Shown: positions 25,741 through 37,335, counted from the first letter of the stretch. The stretch: DNA of 64,000 nucleotides from Marinobacter sp. MDS2 (GCF_030718085.1 NZ_JAVAJF010000001.1:2108001-2172000), one strand, 5' to 3'. Translations and numbers: made by a program. The notes: generated from the sequence alone by a model not told the origin.

Positions 25741-25848
25741 AGCACTAAGATCGGGAACAAGGTGCGGGGCACCCCTCTGAAACTATCAGGAAAACCACGT
25801 TTTCCGTTTCAGAGGGGTGCCCCGCACCTTGTTTTACTCTAGTGCTTA
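25741..25848. repeat. Very long perfect inverted repeat (REP doublet-like) between convergent genes
   Basis: Two perfect 28-nt arms, 25756-25783 and 25806-25833, surround 22 nt. That centre contains a further 6-bp stem, GGAAAA (25789-25794) with TTTTCC (25800-25805), so the whole can form one ~34-bp stem. AGCACTA (25741-25747) and TAGTGCT extend the symmetry outside. Each arm itself contains the palindromic GGTGCGGGGCACC, as in REP elements placed head-to-head. It lies between the mutase and the convergent pldA and could terminate both. Confidence 0.7.
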
Positions 25849-26952
25849 GAGCCAGTCGTTCAACATAACCCCAATACCAAATCGCTCAATCCGCACGTTA
25901 TAGTCAATCAAGCTCTCCCCATACCCGTTGTAATACTGGAAGAACCCCTTCAACGAATCGCCCATTGGGAAGCTATACCCAAACTCCACCGACGTCCGGT
26001 TATCCGACCGCAAATTATTCATCAGCTTCAAAGAAAACGTACGATCCTCCGTAAGCTTATACACCGCGTGATAACTGGCGTGCCCCAAAAACCGCTCAAT
26101 ATCGGCATTGTCATCATCGCTGCTGCGCTCCGGAAGCCGCAACCAAGGCTTCACCATAAACAGCCACCGGTTATAACTGTAGGCCGCCGAGCCCACAATC
26201 CGGTTCCAACTCCGCGAACGCGGGTCCGCCTGCCCGTTGGACTGATGGTTGAGCCCCACCGACACCGTGTTTAACGTACCCGGCCCGATGTTCCAGTTCA
26301 GTTGATGGCGAAAAAACAACTCCGGTTCATAATTGGTTTCCCGGAATGGTGCCGACTCATCCTGGTTATACACCTGCCAGAGCGACTTCTGGGTATAACC
26401 AAACCAGAACGTGGTTTTCTCATCGAAAATGCCGGTCAGCAGTGGAATCTTGAAACTGAGCTGATACTTCGCTTCCTCCCGGGTGAGATCGTAATCGTAA
26501 AAGGTATGGCCCAACCGGGGGCTGTACGGCGTGTAATTCGGGTTTTTCACCCAGGTCAAAGGCAAAATGTAATTGGGCTTGTGGGAAACAAAGCTGCCGG
26601 TGAAGTAAAACAGGCTCTTTTCCGCCTCCAGATAACTGCTGACCAGCGAATCCATAACACCCGAATCCGGATCATCCTCCAGGGCATTGCCCACAATCTC
26701 CTCGCGCTTCTCCTTGTCCACCGCCAACGTATCGGCACGTTGGTTCGCCTGTTCCAGAGCTTCTTCTTTTGCCTCTTCCCGGGCCGCTTTCGGATTGTGT
26801 TGAGCATCGTAACAAGCAAGCCGGCGTAAGCCGTCCAGAATGAGCGCGCAGTCCACGTTATCGGCGTTTTTTTCACTCTCCGCCCAGGCCGGTAACGCAA
26901 GAGCCAGAGTCGCGGCGCACAACGGTATGGCAAGGCAAAATCGTAGGGTCAT
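25846..26952 (-). CDS. pldA: Outer membrane phospholipase A1 (PldA)
   Basis: A 368-residue beta-barrel lipase. Residues 1-24 form a signal peptide ending AWA. A charged, alanine/glutamate-rich segment (~45-95) precedes the 12-strand barrel. The active site His-Ser pair is in GLNHQSNGQ, as in E. coli PldA, and the protein ends with a terminal aromatic-rich strand (GIGVMLNDWL) suited to BAM insertion. It hydrolyses mislocalised phospholipids in the outer leaflet. The N-terminal extension is longer than in E. coli. Confidence 0.9.
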   Translation of the reverse strand: MTLRFCLAIPLCAATLALALPAWAESEKNADNVDCALILDGLRRLACYDAQHNPKAAREEAKEEALEQANQRADTLAVDKEKREEIVGNALEDDPDSGVMDSLVSSYLEAEKSLFYFTGSFVSHKPNYILPLTWVKNPNYTPYSPRLGHTFYDYDLTREEAKYQLSFKIPLLTGIFDEKTTFWFGYTQKSLWQVYNQDESAPFRETNYEPELFFRHQLNWNIGPGTLNTVSVGLNHQSNGQADPRSRSWNRIVGSAAYSYNRWLFMVKPWLRLPERSSDDDNADIERFLGHASYHAVYKLTEDRTFSLKLMNNLRSDNRTSVEFGYSFPMGDSLKGFFQYYNGYGESLIDYNVRIERFGIGVMLNDWL

Positions 26953-26963
26953 ATCGGCTCCTG

Positions 26964-27302
26964 TTAGCGGGCGTTGAGGCTAATCCATGTGTTGCCGATG
27001 CCGTATACCCAAACACCCAGCAGCGTGATGGCGAGTAATGCAAAGATCACTCTGTGGCGGCTGCGGCGTTCATCGGTGGCCGAAGCAACCCAGCGTAGAT
27101 ACATCAAACCGATAAAGCTCAGAAAAACCCCGAGGCTGGCAACGGCCGGAACCAGCAACCAAGCCGGGCTGATCGGGTTATCGGCGCTGGACTGAGTGCT
27201 GAACCAGCCCATCGAAAGCAAGAGAATCGCAAGGCAACCAAATTCCAGAATCAGCAGTGGCCTGCGCCGTTTATCCGGTTGGTTAGCGGGTATTTGACTC
27301 AT
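26964..27302 (-). CDS. Small membrane protein of unknown function
   Basis: A ~112-residue protein with three hydrophobic segments (about residues 16-34, 46-70 and 85-105) separated by a basic loop, TDERRSRHR. I do not recognise a family. ATG 27302 is used, with an in-frame GTG at 27314 as the alternative. It lies 11 bp upstream of pldA on the same strand, so the two are probably co-transcribed. Confidence 0.6.
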   Translation of the reverse strand: MSQIPANQPDKRRRPLLILEFGCLAILLLSMGWFSTQSSADNPISPAWLLVPAVASLGVFLSFIGLMYLRWVASATDERRSRHRVIFALLAITLLGVWVYGIGNTWISLNAR

Positions 27303-27502
27303 ATTAAAACTCACAGATCGTGAAGGGTGATACAGTAGCGCCTATGGTAACCGGAAATGCTTACTGTTGGGTTGCTGCCTACAAAACTGTCATTAAATGG
27401 GTTGAAATCAAATTCTGATTCTGCTGTTTGGTTTTTTTGCGGGGGCTCAATCGCTATAATGCTGCGACCGAAATATTATAACGCTCAAATGCGAGGTGCA
27501 TT

Positions 27503-27916
27503 GTGAAGATGAAGAGAGTCCTGGCTGTTGGTTTGCTTGGCTTTAGCCTGGCTGCCGGTACTGCACTGGCAAGTGTTGAAGATGAGATCCGTGAGCGCAT
27601 CAAACCAGTGGGTGAGCTTTGCCTGCAGGGTGACGAGTGTGGACAGGCGGTTGCTGCGACAGCTAGCTCAGGACCGCGTTCTGGCAGCGAAGTTTACGAT
27701 TCCACTTGCATGGCGTGCCACGCAACGGGTGCTGCTGGTGCGCCGGTTGTCGGTGATGCCGGTGCCTGGGCGCCTCGCATCGATAAAGGCATCGACACGC
27801 TGATTGAGCACGCACTCAACGGTTTCAACGCCATGCCCGCGAAAGGTGGCTGTGCGTCATGCTCGGATGAAGAAATCACCGCAGCCGTTGAGCACATGGT
27901 CGAGTCCAGCCAGTAA
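27503..27916 (+). CDS. Cytochrome c5-type monohaem cytochrome c
   Basis: A 137-residue exported cytochrome. Residues 1-23 form a signal peptide ending ALA. The haem site is CMACH at 69-73, with an axial Met in the NAMPAKGGC segment. The nearby cysteine pair GGCASC is typical of the cytochrome c5 family. It would shuttle electrons in the periplasm, for example to cytochrome oxidase. GTG 27503 has GAGGTG four bases upstream; ATG 27509 is possible. A good -10 (TATAAT, 27455-27460) lies upstream, without a clear -35. Confidence 0.88.
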   Translation: MKMKRVLAVGLLGFSLAAGTALASVEDEIRERIKPVGELCLQGDECGQAVAATASSGPRSGSEVYDSTCMACHATGAAGAPVVGDAGAWAPRIDKGIDTLIEHALNGFNAMPAKGGCASCSDEEITAAVEHMVESSQ

Positions 27917-27934
27917 GTGTGGCTTGCAATACAA

Positions 27935-27961
27935 CAAAGTCCCGCATTGTGCGGGGCTTTG
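27935..27961. terminator. Terminator between cytochrome c5 and rep
   Basis: CAAAGTCCCGCA (27935-27946) pairs with TGCGGGGCTTTG (27950-27961) around TTG, with one G-T mismatch or wobble. It is placed between convergent genes and could act on both strands. Confidence 0.75.
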
Positions 27962-27966
27962 TTGGT

Positions 27967-29985
<2,019 letters not shown>

Positions 29986-30129
29986 AGTATTGAGGCCAAA
30001 TAAAAGAAACGTGCAGGAGGTGTCTCTGTTTTTCTATTCTACACCAGCGCGTCAGTATGTACCTTCGGGATCTATACGCTATGCTAGAAACTACGGACGC
30101 TAAGTTTAACGATACATGGATCCCGTGCG

Positions 30130-31857
30130 ATGACCTTGCCACCTGACAGCAGGCGCGACCGCCTGCGTCTTCTCGTTTTGACTCCCGAGTACACGGACTT
30201 TTTGTGGTATCAGTCCATGCTGTCGGATGATGCGGAACTGCTCCCCGATGCAACCTGGTGCCCCGACCTTATCGAATGTGATGACCTGATCTACAACGCC
30301 AGTTTTGATGTGATTGTTTGGGATTGTGTGTTTCACGCCGGGTGTGAATCGTCCTTTCTCCAGTATTTGACGGTCTCCAGTGGCGATATACCCGTTCTTG
30401 CGATCAGCGCGGAGGCCAGTGAACAAAAGGGGCCGGAGATGCAAGCCAGTGGCGCGGCAGACTATCTGTGCCGCCACGGCCTGGAAGCCTGGGGATTTCG
30501 GCGCGCGGTTAAATGTCTGTGGTATCGGGCACAGCTTGCCGGGTTTTCCCACGATCAATTGGGCCGGGAAGTGGCGTCCGGGTTTATCAATCGGGATCTG
30601 TTTTTTGATCGCTTGCAGCAAGCGCTTCTGCGAGCTGAGCGCACCAAGAGCCGGCTGGCCTTGATGCACTTGAACGTGGACAGTTTTCGCAGCATTAACG
30701 AATCCTTCGGGTACCAGAAAAGTGATCAGCTGATTGTCCAGCTAGCCGAACGGCTTGGCAAAACCTTGCGGCGGGTGGACTCTCTGGTCCGGATCGGCGG
30801 TGACGAGCTGGCGATTATTATTGAAAAAGTTGAAGATTCTCTGGACCTCAGCCAGGTCATTCGGAAACTGGTCATGACCGTGCCCGAACCGGTCGTCATT
30901 GATGGCCAAAGCCTTGTGGTCAGTGCCAGTTTGGGGGTGGCGACCTATCCCGAGGCGGGCGACAGCCCGGAAGAATTGATGCGCCGGGCGAATCGCGCCA
31001 TGTTCGAGGCCAAGCAGGATACCGGCACCAGCTATCGTTTTTATAACAGGGAGCTGCACATTTCGACCGGGCACCAGTTGCGACTGGAAACGGACCTGCG
31101 CCACGCAATCCGTGCGCAGGAGCTGGAACTGTATTACCAGCCGCGGATTGATCTGGCGACGGGCGAAGTGCGCGGCATGGAATGCTTGCTGCGCTGGAAT
31201 CATCCGAAACGCGGTATGATCGGGCCCGATGAATTCATCCCGGTGGCAGAGCGCAGTGGCTTGATCGTGCCCATTGGTTACTGGGTGATTGAGCAGGCGT
31301 GTCAGCGCCTGCAGGAAAGCGCGGAACTGGGGTTCCCGGGTTTGGTGTTGGCGGTAAACTTATCGTTCCGTCAGTTCCACGATCCGAAAATGACAGAAAC
31401 CATCTTCCGCATTATTTTCAATGCCAATGTGGATACCAGTTTGCTGGAACTGGAACTCACCGAAAGCGCCATGATGCATAACCCCGAGTATGCCCAGCGT
31501 TGCCTTCGCGAACTCAATCAGTTGGGGGTGAGCTTTGCCCTGGATGATTTCGGTACCGGGTATTCGTCGTTGAGTAACCTGCAGCACCTGCCGATTTCGC
31601 TGGTTAAGATTGATAAGTCGTTTATTCAGGACTTGGGAAAGTCAGCGGATGCGGAACACATTATTCGGGCCATTATTACGCTGGCTCACAGCCTGCACAT
31701 GAGCGTGGTGGCGGAAGGTGTCGAGACCAAAGAGCAGCTGGAGTTTCTGCAACAGCAGCATTGTGACGAGATTCAGGGCTTTTACTTCGCCCGGCCCATG
31801 CCGTGGGAGGAGCTTGTTCAATTTTTGACCCATCAGAACCGGTCCGCTTGCCTGTAA
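30130..31857 (+). CDS. Receiver-like-GGDEF-EAL protein with variant active-site motifs
   Basis: A 575-residue c-di-GMP protein. The first ~125 residues look like a degenerate receiver: strand 1 (LRLLVLTPEYTD) lacks the usual acidic pair and the Lys near the end is replaced, though an Asp in VIVWDC may remain. The cyclase motif is GGDEL (223-227), preceded by an RRVD inhibitory site. The EAL motif reads ECL (351-353), but the DDFGTGYSSL loop and later catalytic residues are intact. Phosphodiesterase activity is plausible and cyclase activity uncertain. The sequence resembles the 14084 protein in layout but is a single unlinked gene. Confidence 0.85.
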   Translation: MTLPPDSRRDRLRLLVLTPEYTDFLWYQSMLSDDAELLPDATWCPDLIECDDLIYNASFDVIVWDCVFHAGCESSFLQYLTVSSGDIPVLAISAEASEQKGPEMQASGAADYLCRHGLEAWGFRRAVKCLWYRAQLAGFSHDQLGREVASGFINRDLFFDRLQQALLRAERTKSRLALMHLNVDSFRSINESFGYQKSDQLIVQLAERLGKTLRRVDSLVRIGGDELAIIIEKVEDSLDLSQVIRKLVMTVPEPVVIDGQSLVVSASLGVATYPEAGDSPEELMRRANRAMFEAKQDTGTSYRFYNRELHISTGHQLRLETDLRHAIRAQELELYYQPRIDLATGEVRGMECLLRWNHPKRGMIGPDEFIPVAERSGLIVPIGYWVIEQACQRLQESAELGFPGLVLAVNLSFRQFHDPKMTETIFRIIFNANVDTSLLELELTESAMMHNPEYAQRCLRELNQLGVSFALDDFGTGYSSLSNLQHLPISLVKIDKSFIQDLGKSADAEHIIRAIITLAHSLHMSVVAEGVETKEQLEFLQQQHCDEIQGFYFARPMPWEELVQFLTHQNRSACL

Positions 31858-31913
31858 GAGTAAGCCGCTGTACCTTTGCGCTTTAATTTCGCAAGCGATA
31901 TCACAGAGGTTGC

Positions 31914-34235
31914 ATGAACAGTATCTCCCAGCGCATTGCTGAAGAACTTGGAGTACGCGAGCAACAGGTTAACGCCACGGTTGCTATGCTGGACGAAGGG
32001 GCCTCGGTTCCGTTTATTGCCCGCTACCGGAAAGAAGTGACCGGCTCGCTGGACGACAGTCAGTTGCGAACTCTGGAAGAGCGCTTGCGTTACCTGCGCG
32101 AACTCGAAGACCGTCGCGGCGCGATTCTCAAAAGCATCGACGAGCAAGGCAAGCTGACCGACGAACTGCGAGCCAGCATCAGTGCTGCGGATACCAAAAA
32201 TCGCCTTGAAGATTTATACCTGCCCTACAAGCCCAAGCGTCGCACCAAAGCCCAGATCGCTCGTGAAGCCGGGCTGGAGCCACTGGCTGATGCGTTGTAT
32301 GACAATCCCGCACTGGACCCCGAAAGCACCGCTTCCGGCTATCTGAATCCCGAAGCCAATGTTGAAGACACCAAAGCCGCGTTGGACGGAGCCCGTTATA
32401 TCCTGATGGAACGGTTTGCCGAAGACGCGGAACTGTTGGGAGCATTGCGAAACTTTGTTTGGCAAGAAGGGCAGCTGAAAGTCACGGTGGTCGCTGGCAA
32501 GGAAACCGAAGGCGCCAAGTTCCGCGACTATTTCGACCATATTGAACCGCTCAAAAAAGTCCCTTCACACCGAGCGCTGGCCATTCTGCGCGGCCGTAAC
32601 GAAGGCGTGCTGACGTTTTCCATTGTCATGGGCGATGCGGAAGACGATCGTGCCCAGCCGCACCCGGCCGAACAGCGCATTGCTGCGCACTGGAACATTC
32701 GTGACAACGGCCGTGCTGCCGACAAGTGGCTGAGCGACGTGGTGCGTTGGACCTGGCGCGTGAAACTGTCCACCCAGATCGAAACCGACTTGATGGCCCA
32801 GGTGCGCGAAGCCGCTGAAGCGGAAGCGATCAACGTGTTTGCCGCCAACCTGAAAGATTTGCTGCTGCTGGCGCCGGCCGGACCTCGGCCAACCCTGGGC
32901 TTGGATCCCGGCCTGCGTACCGGTGTCAAGGTGGCGGTTATCGATGGCACTGGCGAGGTACTTGATCACGGTGCGATATACCCTCATGCACCAAAGAATC
33001 AGTGGGATCGTTCGATCGCCCAGCTGGCGGCTTGGTGTCAGAAATTCAAGATTGAACTGGTGGCTATCGGTAACGGCACGGCTTCCCGTGAAACCGAGAA
33101 ACTGGTGGCCGACCTGACCAAGCGTCACCCGGAATTGAAACTCGCCCGAATTGTGGTGAACGAATCCGGCGCCTCGATTTACTCCGCCTCGGAATTTGCC
33201 TCCCGGGAATTGCCAGATTTGGATGTAACCATCCGTGGCGCAGTATCCATCGCCCGCCGTTTGCAAGATCCATTGGCGGAACTGGTAAAGATCGAGCCGA
33301 AATCCATCGGGGTGGGGCAGTACCAGCACGACGTCTCGCAAGTGCAGTTATCCCGTAGTCTGGATGCGGTGGTTGAAGATTGCGTAAACGGCGTCGGTGT
33401 GGACTTGAACACGGCATCCGTTCCGCTGCTGGCAAGAGTGTCTGGATTAAGTCAGACCATCGCGCAGAATATTGTCGATTTCCGGAGCCAGAATGGTGTA
33501 TTCAAGACCCGTAAGCAGCTGATGAAGGTTGCCCGCTTGGGTGAGCGTACATTTGAGCAAGCCGCGGGCTTCTTGCGCATCGCCAGCGCGGAAAACCCGC
33601 TGGACGGCTCTTCCGTGCACCCGGAAGCCTATGGTGTGGCCGAAGCTATCGCCAAGCGCAACAACCGGAAGGTGGAAGACATCATGGGAGATGCCAGCTT
33701 CCTCCGCAGTCTGAACCCGCAGGACTATGTCACCGAACAGTTTGGCTTGCCGACGGTGAAAGACATCATCGCGGAACTGGAAAAGCCGGGCCGGGACCCG
33801 CGCCCTGAATTCCGCTTCGCCAGTTTCGAAGAGGGTGTCGAAACCCTGAGCGATCTGAAGCCGGGTATGGTGCTTGAGGGCTCGGTGACCAACGTGACCA
33901 ATTTCGGCGCGTTCGTTGATATCGGTGTGCATCAGGACGGTTTGGTCCATATCTCTGCGTTGTCTAATACTTTCGTCAAAGATCCCCGCGAAGTAGTAAA
34001 AGCGGGTGATATTGTGAAGGTTAAGGTCATGGAAGTGGACATCCCCCGTAAACGGATTGCACTGTCTATGCGCATGGACGACCAACCGGGTGCCGAGAGT
34101 GCGGCCAAGCCTGCCAGAGGCGGCGAACGAACTGGCAAACGCACCGGCAGCAAGCCGCAGGGCAACCAGGGCCAAGGTGCCATGGCTGGTGCGCTGGCTC
34201 AGGCTTTGGCCTCGGCGCGAAAAGACGGTCGCTGA
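31914..34235 (+). CDS. tex: Tex-family RNA-binding transcription accessory protein
   Basis: A 773-residue protein with the Tex order: N-terminal helical region ([12 protein letters not shown]), a central YqgF/RNase-H-like domain ([14 protein letters not shown]), helix-hairpin-helix repeats ([18 protein letters not shown]), and a C-terminal S1 RNA-binding domain (~650-720, [19 protein letters not shown]). A basic, glycine-rich tail follows. Tex binds RNA and influences transcription and stress tolerance; its mechanism is incompletely known. Length is typical. Confidence 0.95.
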   Translation: MNSISQRIAEELGVREQQVNATVAMLDEGASVPFIARYRKEVTGSLDDSQLRTLEERLRYLRELEDRRGAILKSIDEQGKLTDELRASISAADTKNRLEDLYLPYKPKRRTKAQIAREAGLEPLADALYDNPALDPESTASGYLNPEANVEDTKAALDGARYILMERFAEDAELLGALRNFVWQEGQLKVTVVAGKETEGAKFRDYFDHIEPLKKVPSHRALAILRGRNEGVLTFSIVMGDAEDDRAQPHPAEQRIAAHWNIRDNGRAADKWLSDVVRWTWRVKLSTQIETDLMAQVREAAEAEAINVFAANLKDLLLLAPAGPRPTLGLDPGLRTGVKVAVIDGTGEVLDHGAIYPHAPKNQWDRSIAQLAAWCQKFKIELVAIGNGTASRETEKLVADLTKRHPELKLARIVVNESGASIYSASEFASRELPDLDVTIRGAVSIARRLQDPLAELVKIEPKSIGVGQYQHDVSQVQLSRSLDAVVEDCVNGVGVDLNTASVPLLARVSGLSQTIAQNIVDFRSQNGVFKTRKQLMKVARLGERTFEQAAGFLRIASAENPLDGSSVHPEAYGVAEAIAKRNNRKVEDIMGDASFLRSLNPQDYVTEQFGLPTVKDIIAELEKPGRDPRPEFRFASFEEGVETLSDLKPGMVLEGSVTNVTNFGAFVDIGVHQDGLVHISALSNTFVKDPREVVKAGDIVKVKVMEVDIPRKRIALSMRMDDQPGAESAAKPARGGERTGKRTGSKPQGNQGQGAMAGALAQALASARKDGR

Positions 34236-34299
34236 CCCCTATTCATGATTCAGTGGCGGCAAGCGCAATGAAACGCGCGCCGCCTTACAGGAGCATACG

Positions 34300-35856
34300 A
34301 TGGCCGATTCCCGCCACTCCCTGTTTTACCAGTTCTCCGCGTCCGACTGGGGCGGCTTTCTCAAAGGTGTCGAAAAAGAAGGTTTGCGGGCAGATGCCAA
34401 TGGCTTTATCGCCCAAACACCGCACCCCTCTGCTCTGGGGGCTGCATTGACGCATCCTCAGATCACCACAGATTACTCTGAAGCTTTGCTGGAACTGATC
34501 ACTCCGGTGTTTAGCAACACTGAGGATATGCTCGCTTCGCTGCGGGATACCCATCAGTTCGTGCAGCAGAATCTTGAGGATGAAGTCTTTTGGGCGGCCA
34601 GCATGCCGTGCGAGATTAACGGCAACGAGAGTATTCGGGTCGCCGAATTCGGGACCTCCAATATCGGCCAGCTCAAGCACGTTTACCGCCAGGGGCTGGC
34701 CGTGCGTTATGGCCGCATCATGCAGAGCATTGCGGGTGCGCACTACAATCTGTCGCTGCCAGACAGCTTCTGGCGCAAGTGGCAGGAAGTGACGGGCAAT
34801 ACCAGCGCTCTGAAAGACTTCAAATCCGAGCAGTACTTCTGGTTGATTCGCAACTTTCGTCGCCGGAGCTGGTTGTTGATGCTGCTGTTTGGTGCCTCGC
34901 CCGCACTGGATGCCAGTTTTGTCGCCGGTGTGAAGCATGATCTCAAGCGCTTCGATGATCGGACCTGGGCCGGGCAGCATGCGACGTCACTGAGGATGGG
35001 TGATCTGGGCTATCACAACAACGCTCAGGCGTCGTTGAACATCTGTTTCAACGAACTCACCACCTACACCCAGACGCTGGATCAGGCCATTCATACCGAC
35101 TGGCCCGACTACGAGGCCATCGGCACGCGCCGCAACGGTAAGTTCATTCAGCTGAACACCAGCATTCTGCAGATTGAAAACGAGTACTACAGTGCGGTTC
35201 GGCCCAAACGCACCACCGAGCGCGGCGAAAAACCGATTCAGGCACTGGATGCCCGGGGCGTGGAATATATCGAAGTTCGGTGTCTGGACCTCGATCCGTT
35301 CTCGCCAATCGGCATCAATCGCGAGCAAGTGGATTTTCTGGATCTGTTTTTGCTGGACTGTCTGCTCTCCGAATCCCCGGTTATCGGCAAAGACGAATGT
35401 GATCGACTGGATGACGGCTACAAAGACGTGGTTGCCCAAGGCCGCTGGCAGGACCTGACCCTGTGCCAGGGCGGGCAGCGGGTGCCGGTAGGCTCCGCTG
35501 CGAACGAATTGCTGGCACGTTTGCGGCCTTTAGCCGAGTTGCTGGACAGCTGGCAGGGTGGAGATACTTATCAGTCGGCGCTGTCGGCTCAGCAAAGCAA
35601 ACTCGAGGGCGATGACTGGTCCGTGCCGTCGGCGCGCGTGATGGAGGCCATGAGTGCTTCCGGGCTCGGGCACCGGGATTGGGTGCTGTCAATGTCGCAG
35701 CAACACAAACAGACCCTGACCGAAGAGCCGATGTCGGCACAAACTCTGGAGCGCTTTGAAGCCATGAGCCGTGACTCCAAGGCCGAGCAGGCCGCCATGG
35801 AAGCGTCCGATACCCAGCCCTTCTCGGAGTTCCTCGACGACTATCTGAAATCCTGA
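34300..35856 (+). CDS. gshA: Glutamate-cysteine ligase (proteobacterial GshA type)
   Basis: A 518-residue enzyme catalysing the first, rate-limiting step of glutathione synthesis, ATP-dependent joining of glutamate and cysteine. The family segments GVEKEGLRADANGFIAQTPHP, ITPVFSN, YGRIMQSIAGAHYNLSLPDSFW and SLRMGDLGYHN are all visible, along with the ARGVEYIEVRCLDLDPF block. The length matches the gammaproteobacterial class-1 enzyme. GGAGCATACG precedes ATG 34300. It follows tex after 64 bp and is followed by a long hairpin. Confidence 0.95.
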   Translation: MADSRHSLFYQFSASDWGGFLKGVEKEGLRADANGFIAQTPHPSALGAALTHPQITTDYSEALLELITPVFSNTEDMLASLRDTHQFVQQNLEDEVFWAASMPCEINGNESIRVAEFGTSNIGQLKHVYRQGLAVRYGRIMQSIAGAHYNLSLPDSFWRKWQEVTGNTSALKDFKSEQYFWLIRNFRRRSWLLMLLFGASPALDASFVAGVKHDLKRFDDRTWAGQHATSLRMGDLGYHNNAQASLNICFNELTTYTQTLDQAIHTDWPDYEAIGTRRNGKFIQLNTSILQIENEYYSAVRPKRTTERGEKPIQALDARGVEYIEVRCLDLDPFSPIGINREQVDFLDLFLLDCLLSESPVIGKDECDRLDDGYKDVVAQGRWQDLTLCQGGQRVPVGSAANELLARLRPLAELLDSWQGGDTYQSALSAQQSKLEGDDWSVPSARVMEAMSASGLGHRDWVLSMSQQHKQTLTEEPMSAQTLERFEAMSRDSKAEQAAMEASDTQPFSEFLDDYLKS

Positions 35857-35858
35857 GC

Positions 35859-35902
35859 CAATCTGTGCGTCACACCCGAAAAGGGACGTGACGCACAGAT
35901 TG
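35859..35902. repeat. Perfect 15-bp inverted repeat after gshA
   Basis: CAATCTGTGCGTCAC (35859-35873) and GTGACGCACAGATTG (35888-35902) are exact complements. Inside the loop, CCC...GGG can extend pairing. There is no T-run, so it resembles a dispersed palindromic unit or an mRNA 3'-end stabiliser more than a simple terminator. Confidence 0.65.
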
Positions 35903-35969
35903 CTGATCTGTATTTGCGGCTTCAGTTACCTGCTGTTACGTTGTGTAATACGAAGTAGGGAGGCAGGTT

Positions 35970-36188
35970 ATGGCAAAGGACAGTGGGCTCGGTTGGGATG
36001 TAGAAGCACTCAATAAAGCGTATCGCCAAGGTGCGTTGGCAGGGTCAATGGGGATGGAAAAATCCCGATGTCCCTATCGCGGCGAGGTGGTCATTGCCGC
36101 GTGGGAAGCCGGCTGGGATGACGCGCAAGAGGCTGCCGAAGCTCAGAAACAGCAACAGAACGACAGCCTGTTTGCACGCATTGCCTGA
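35970..36188 (+). CDS. rmf: Ribosome modulation factor
   Basis: A 72-residue protein of the RMF family, recognised from AYRQGALAGSMGMEKSRCPYR and the tryptophan-rich EAWEAGW-like segment (AAWEAGWDDA). RMF binds the 30S subunit in stationary phase and drives formation of inactive 100S ribosome dimers. The length is slightly more than the E. coli protein (55 residues), the extra part being a Gln-rich tail. GGAGG precedes ATG 35970. It converges with the fliL-like gene, 10 bp apart. Confidence 0.93.
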   Translation: MAKDSGLGWDVEALNKAYRQGALAGSMGMEKSRCPYRGEVVIAAWEAGWDDAQEAAEAQKQQQNDSLFARIA

Positions 36189-36198
36189 GGTATGGGCC

Positions 36199-36660
36199 TT
36201 AGCGCTGTACCACAAACTCGGTAAATAGCACGCCGGTTATTTGCTCTCCGGTTTGTTGCTCTTCAAGTACGCTGTTAATTCTTCGGGCTGCTTCTTCTCG
36301 CAAAGCCTGTTGCCCCTCCATTGATGACAGCGTATCCAGATCCGTTTGTTCCCCGAATAGCATCACCAGCTCATGTCGGAGTCTTGGATTGTGGGCTTCC
36401 ACCACAGGTCGTACTGACTCGCGGGACGCGCGCAGGGTAACGGCTGCTTTCAGGTAGTTTACCTTGTTGCCGGGCTTGCCTACGTGGGTAACGAAAGCAG
36501 GCTTCATCTCGATGTAATCAGTGACACCTTTCTCTTCGGGAGCGTCTTCGTCGGCCTCCTCGGCCGTCGCTGCGCTCTGCCACAAGCTCATCGTACAAAT
36601 CACCAACAGCAGGCGTAAGAAAAATAGACCGTTTATGGTCATGTGCTTAGCGTTGTTCAT
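36199..36660 (-). CDS. Exported FliL-like protein
   Basis: A ~153-residue protein with a hydrophobic N-terminal segment and likely signal peptide (~12-33, ending SAATA), an acidic linker rich in Glu/Asp, then a FliL domain: VNYLKAAVTLRA, followed by LRHELVMLFGEQTDLDTLSSMEGQQALREEAARRIN and ending VLFTEFVVQ. FliL proteins modulate flagellar stator function. This copy lies alone, away from flagellar genes, so its role is unclear. ATG 36642 is an alternative start. Confidence 0.8.
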   Translation of the reverse strand: MNNAKHMTINGLFFLRLLLVICTMSLWQSAATAEEADEDAPEEKGVTDYIEMKPAFVTHVGKPGNKVNYLKAAVTLRASRESVRPVVEAHNPRLRHELVMLFGEQTDLDTLSSMEGQQALREEAARRINSVLEEQQTGEQITGVLFTEFVVQR

Positions 36661-36719
36661 AGGTTACGATTGGGTCCATCAATTAGTTGTATCTGACATC
36701 ATGATTCCGAGGTGACGTT

Positions 36720-37226
36720 TTGACAAGCAGATGGGTGTTTGGCTTGGTGTTTTTAATGTGTGCGGCGCTGTTAGGTGTGGCGTTTTATATGGAGCACGTC
36801 ATGGGTATGAAGCCTTGCCCGCTGTGCTGGTTGCAGCGTTTCGGTTTTATGGGAGCGGGCTTGGTCAGTTTGATTGCCTTCGTGCACGGCCCCGCCGAGG
36901 TTGGTCGCCGGGTGTATGGATTCTTGTTGGTGGTTACCGCAGGAGCGGGCTTGGGCATTGCGGGGCGTCAGTTGTGGTTGCAGAGCCTGCCGGCAGATCA
37001 GGTGCCAGCGTGCGGCCCTTCGGTGGATTACCTGCTGCAGGTTTTACCCTGGTTTGACGTACTTAAAACCGCGCTCCGTGGCACCGGAGACTGCGCCGAA
37101 GTCGTGTGGCGTTTTCTCGGCTTGAGTATTCCGGGTTGGACAGCCGTATTCTTTGCAGGATTGGTGCTTTTGGGCTTGGCCATGCTGTTTCGCCCGGGTG
37201 GTTTCGACAACAAGTTGCAGAACTGA
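36720..37226 (+). CDS. dsbB: Disulfide bond formation protein DsbB
   Basis: A 168-residue inner-membrane quinone reductase that reoxidises DsbA. The first cysteine pair CPLC is Cys33/Cys36 and the second pair is Cys98 and Cys125 in the second periplasmic loop, exactly the DsbB arrangement. Four transmembrane helices are visible, as is the RRxxG-type loop. It begins at TTG 36720 with GAGGTGA upstream at good spacing. It is divergent from the fliL-like gene. Confidence 0.93.
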   Translation: MTSRWVFGLVFLMCAALLGVAFYMEHVMGMKPCPLCWLQRFGFMGAGLVSLIAFVHGPAEVGRRVYGFLLVVTAGAGLGIAGRQLWLQSLPADQVPACGPSVDYLLQVLPWFDVLKTALRGTGDCAEVVWRFLGLSIPGWTAVFFAGLVLLGLAMLFRPGGFDNKLQN

Positions 37227-37335
37227 AATAGTTGCGACTCACCTTGGCCTTGGGGTAACTTGATTAAACGAAAGCGAAGTCACTCGAATAATAAAGCCAG
37301 TGAACTGGTTGCTTGATCGAAGGGAGACAGGCGTC

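Noticed and set aside
32565..34175. Large antisense frames within tex
   Set aside because: No recognisable domains; the plus-strand Tex protein is full length with all its domains.
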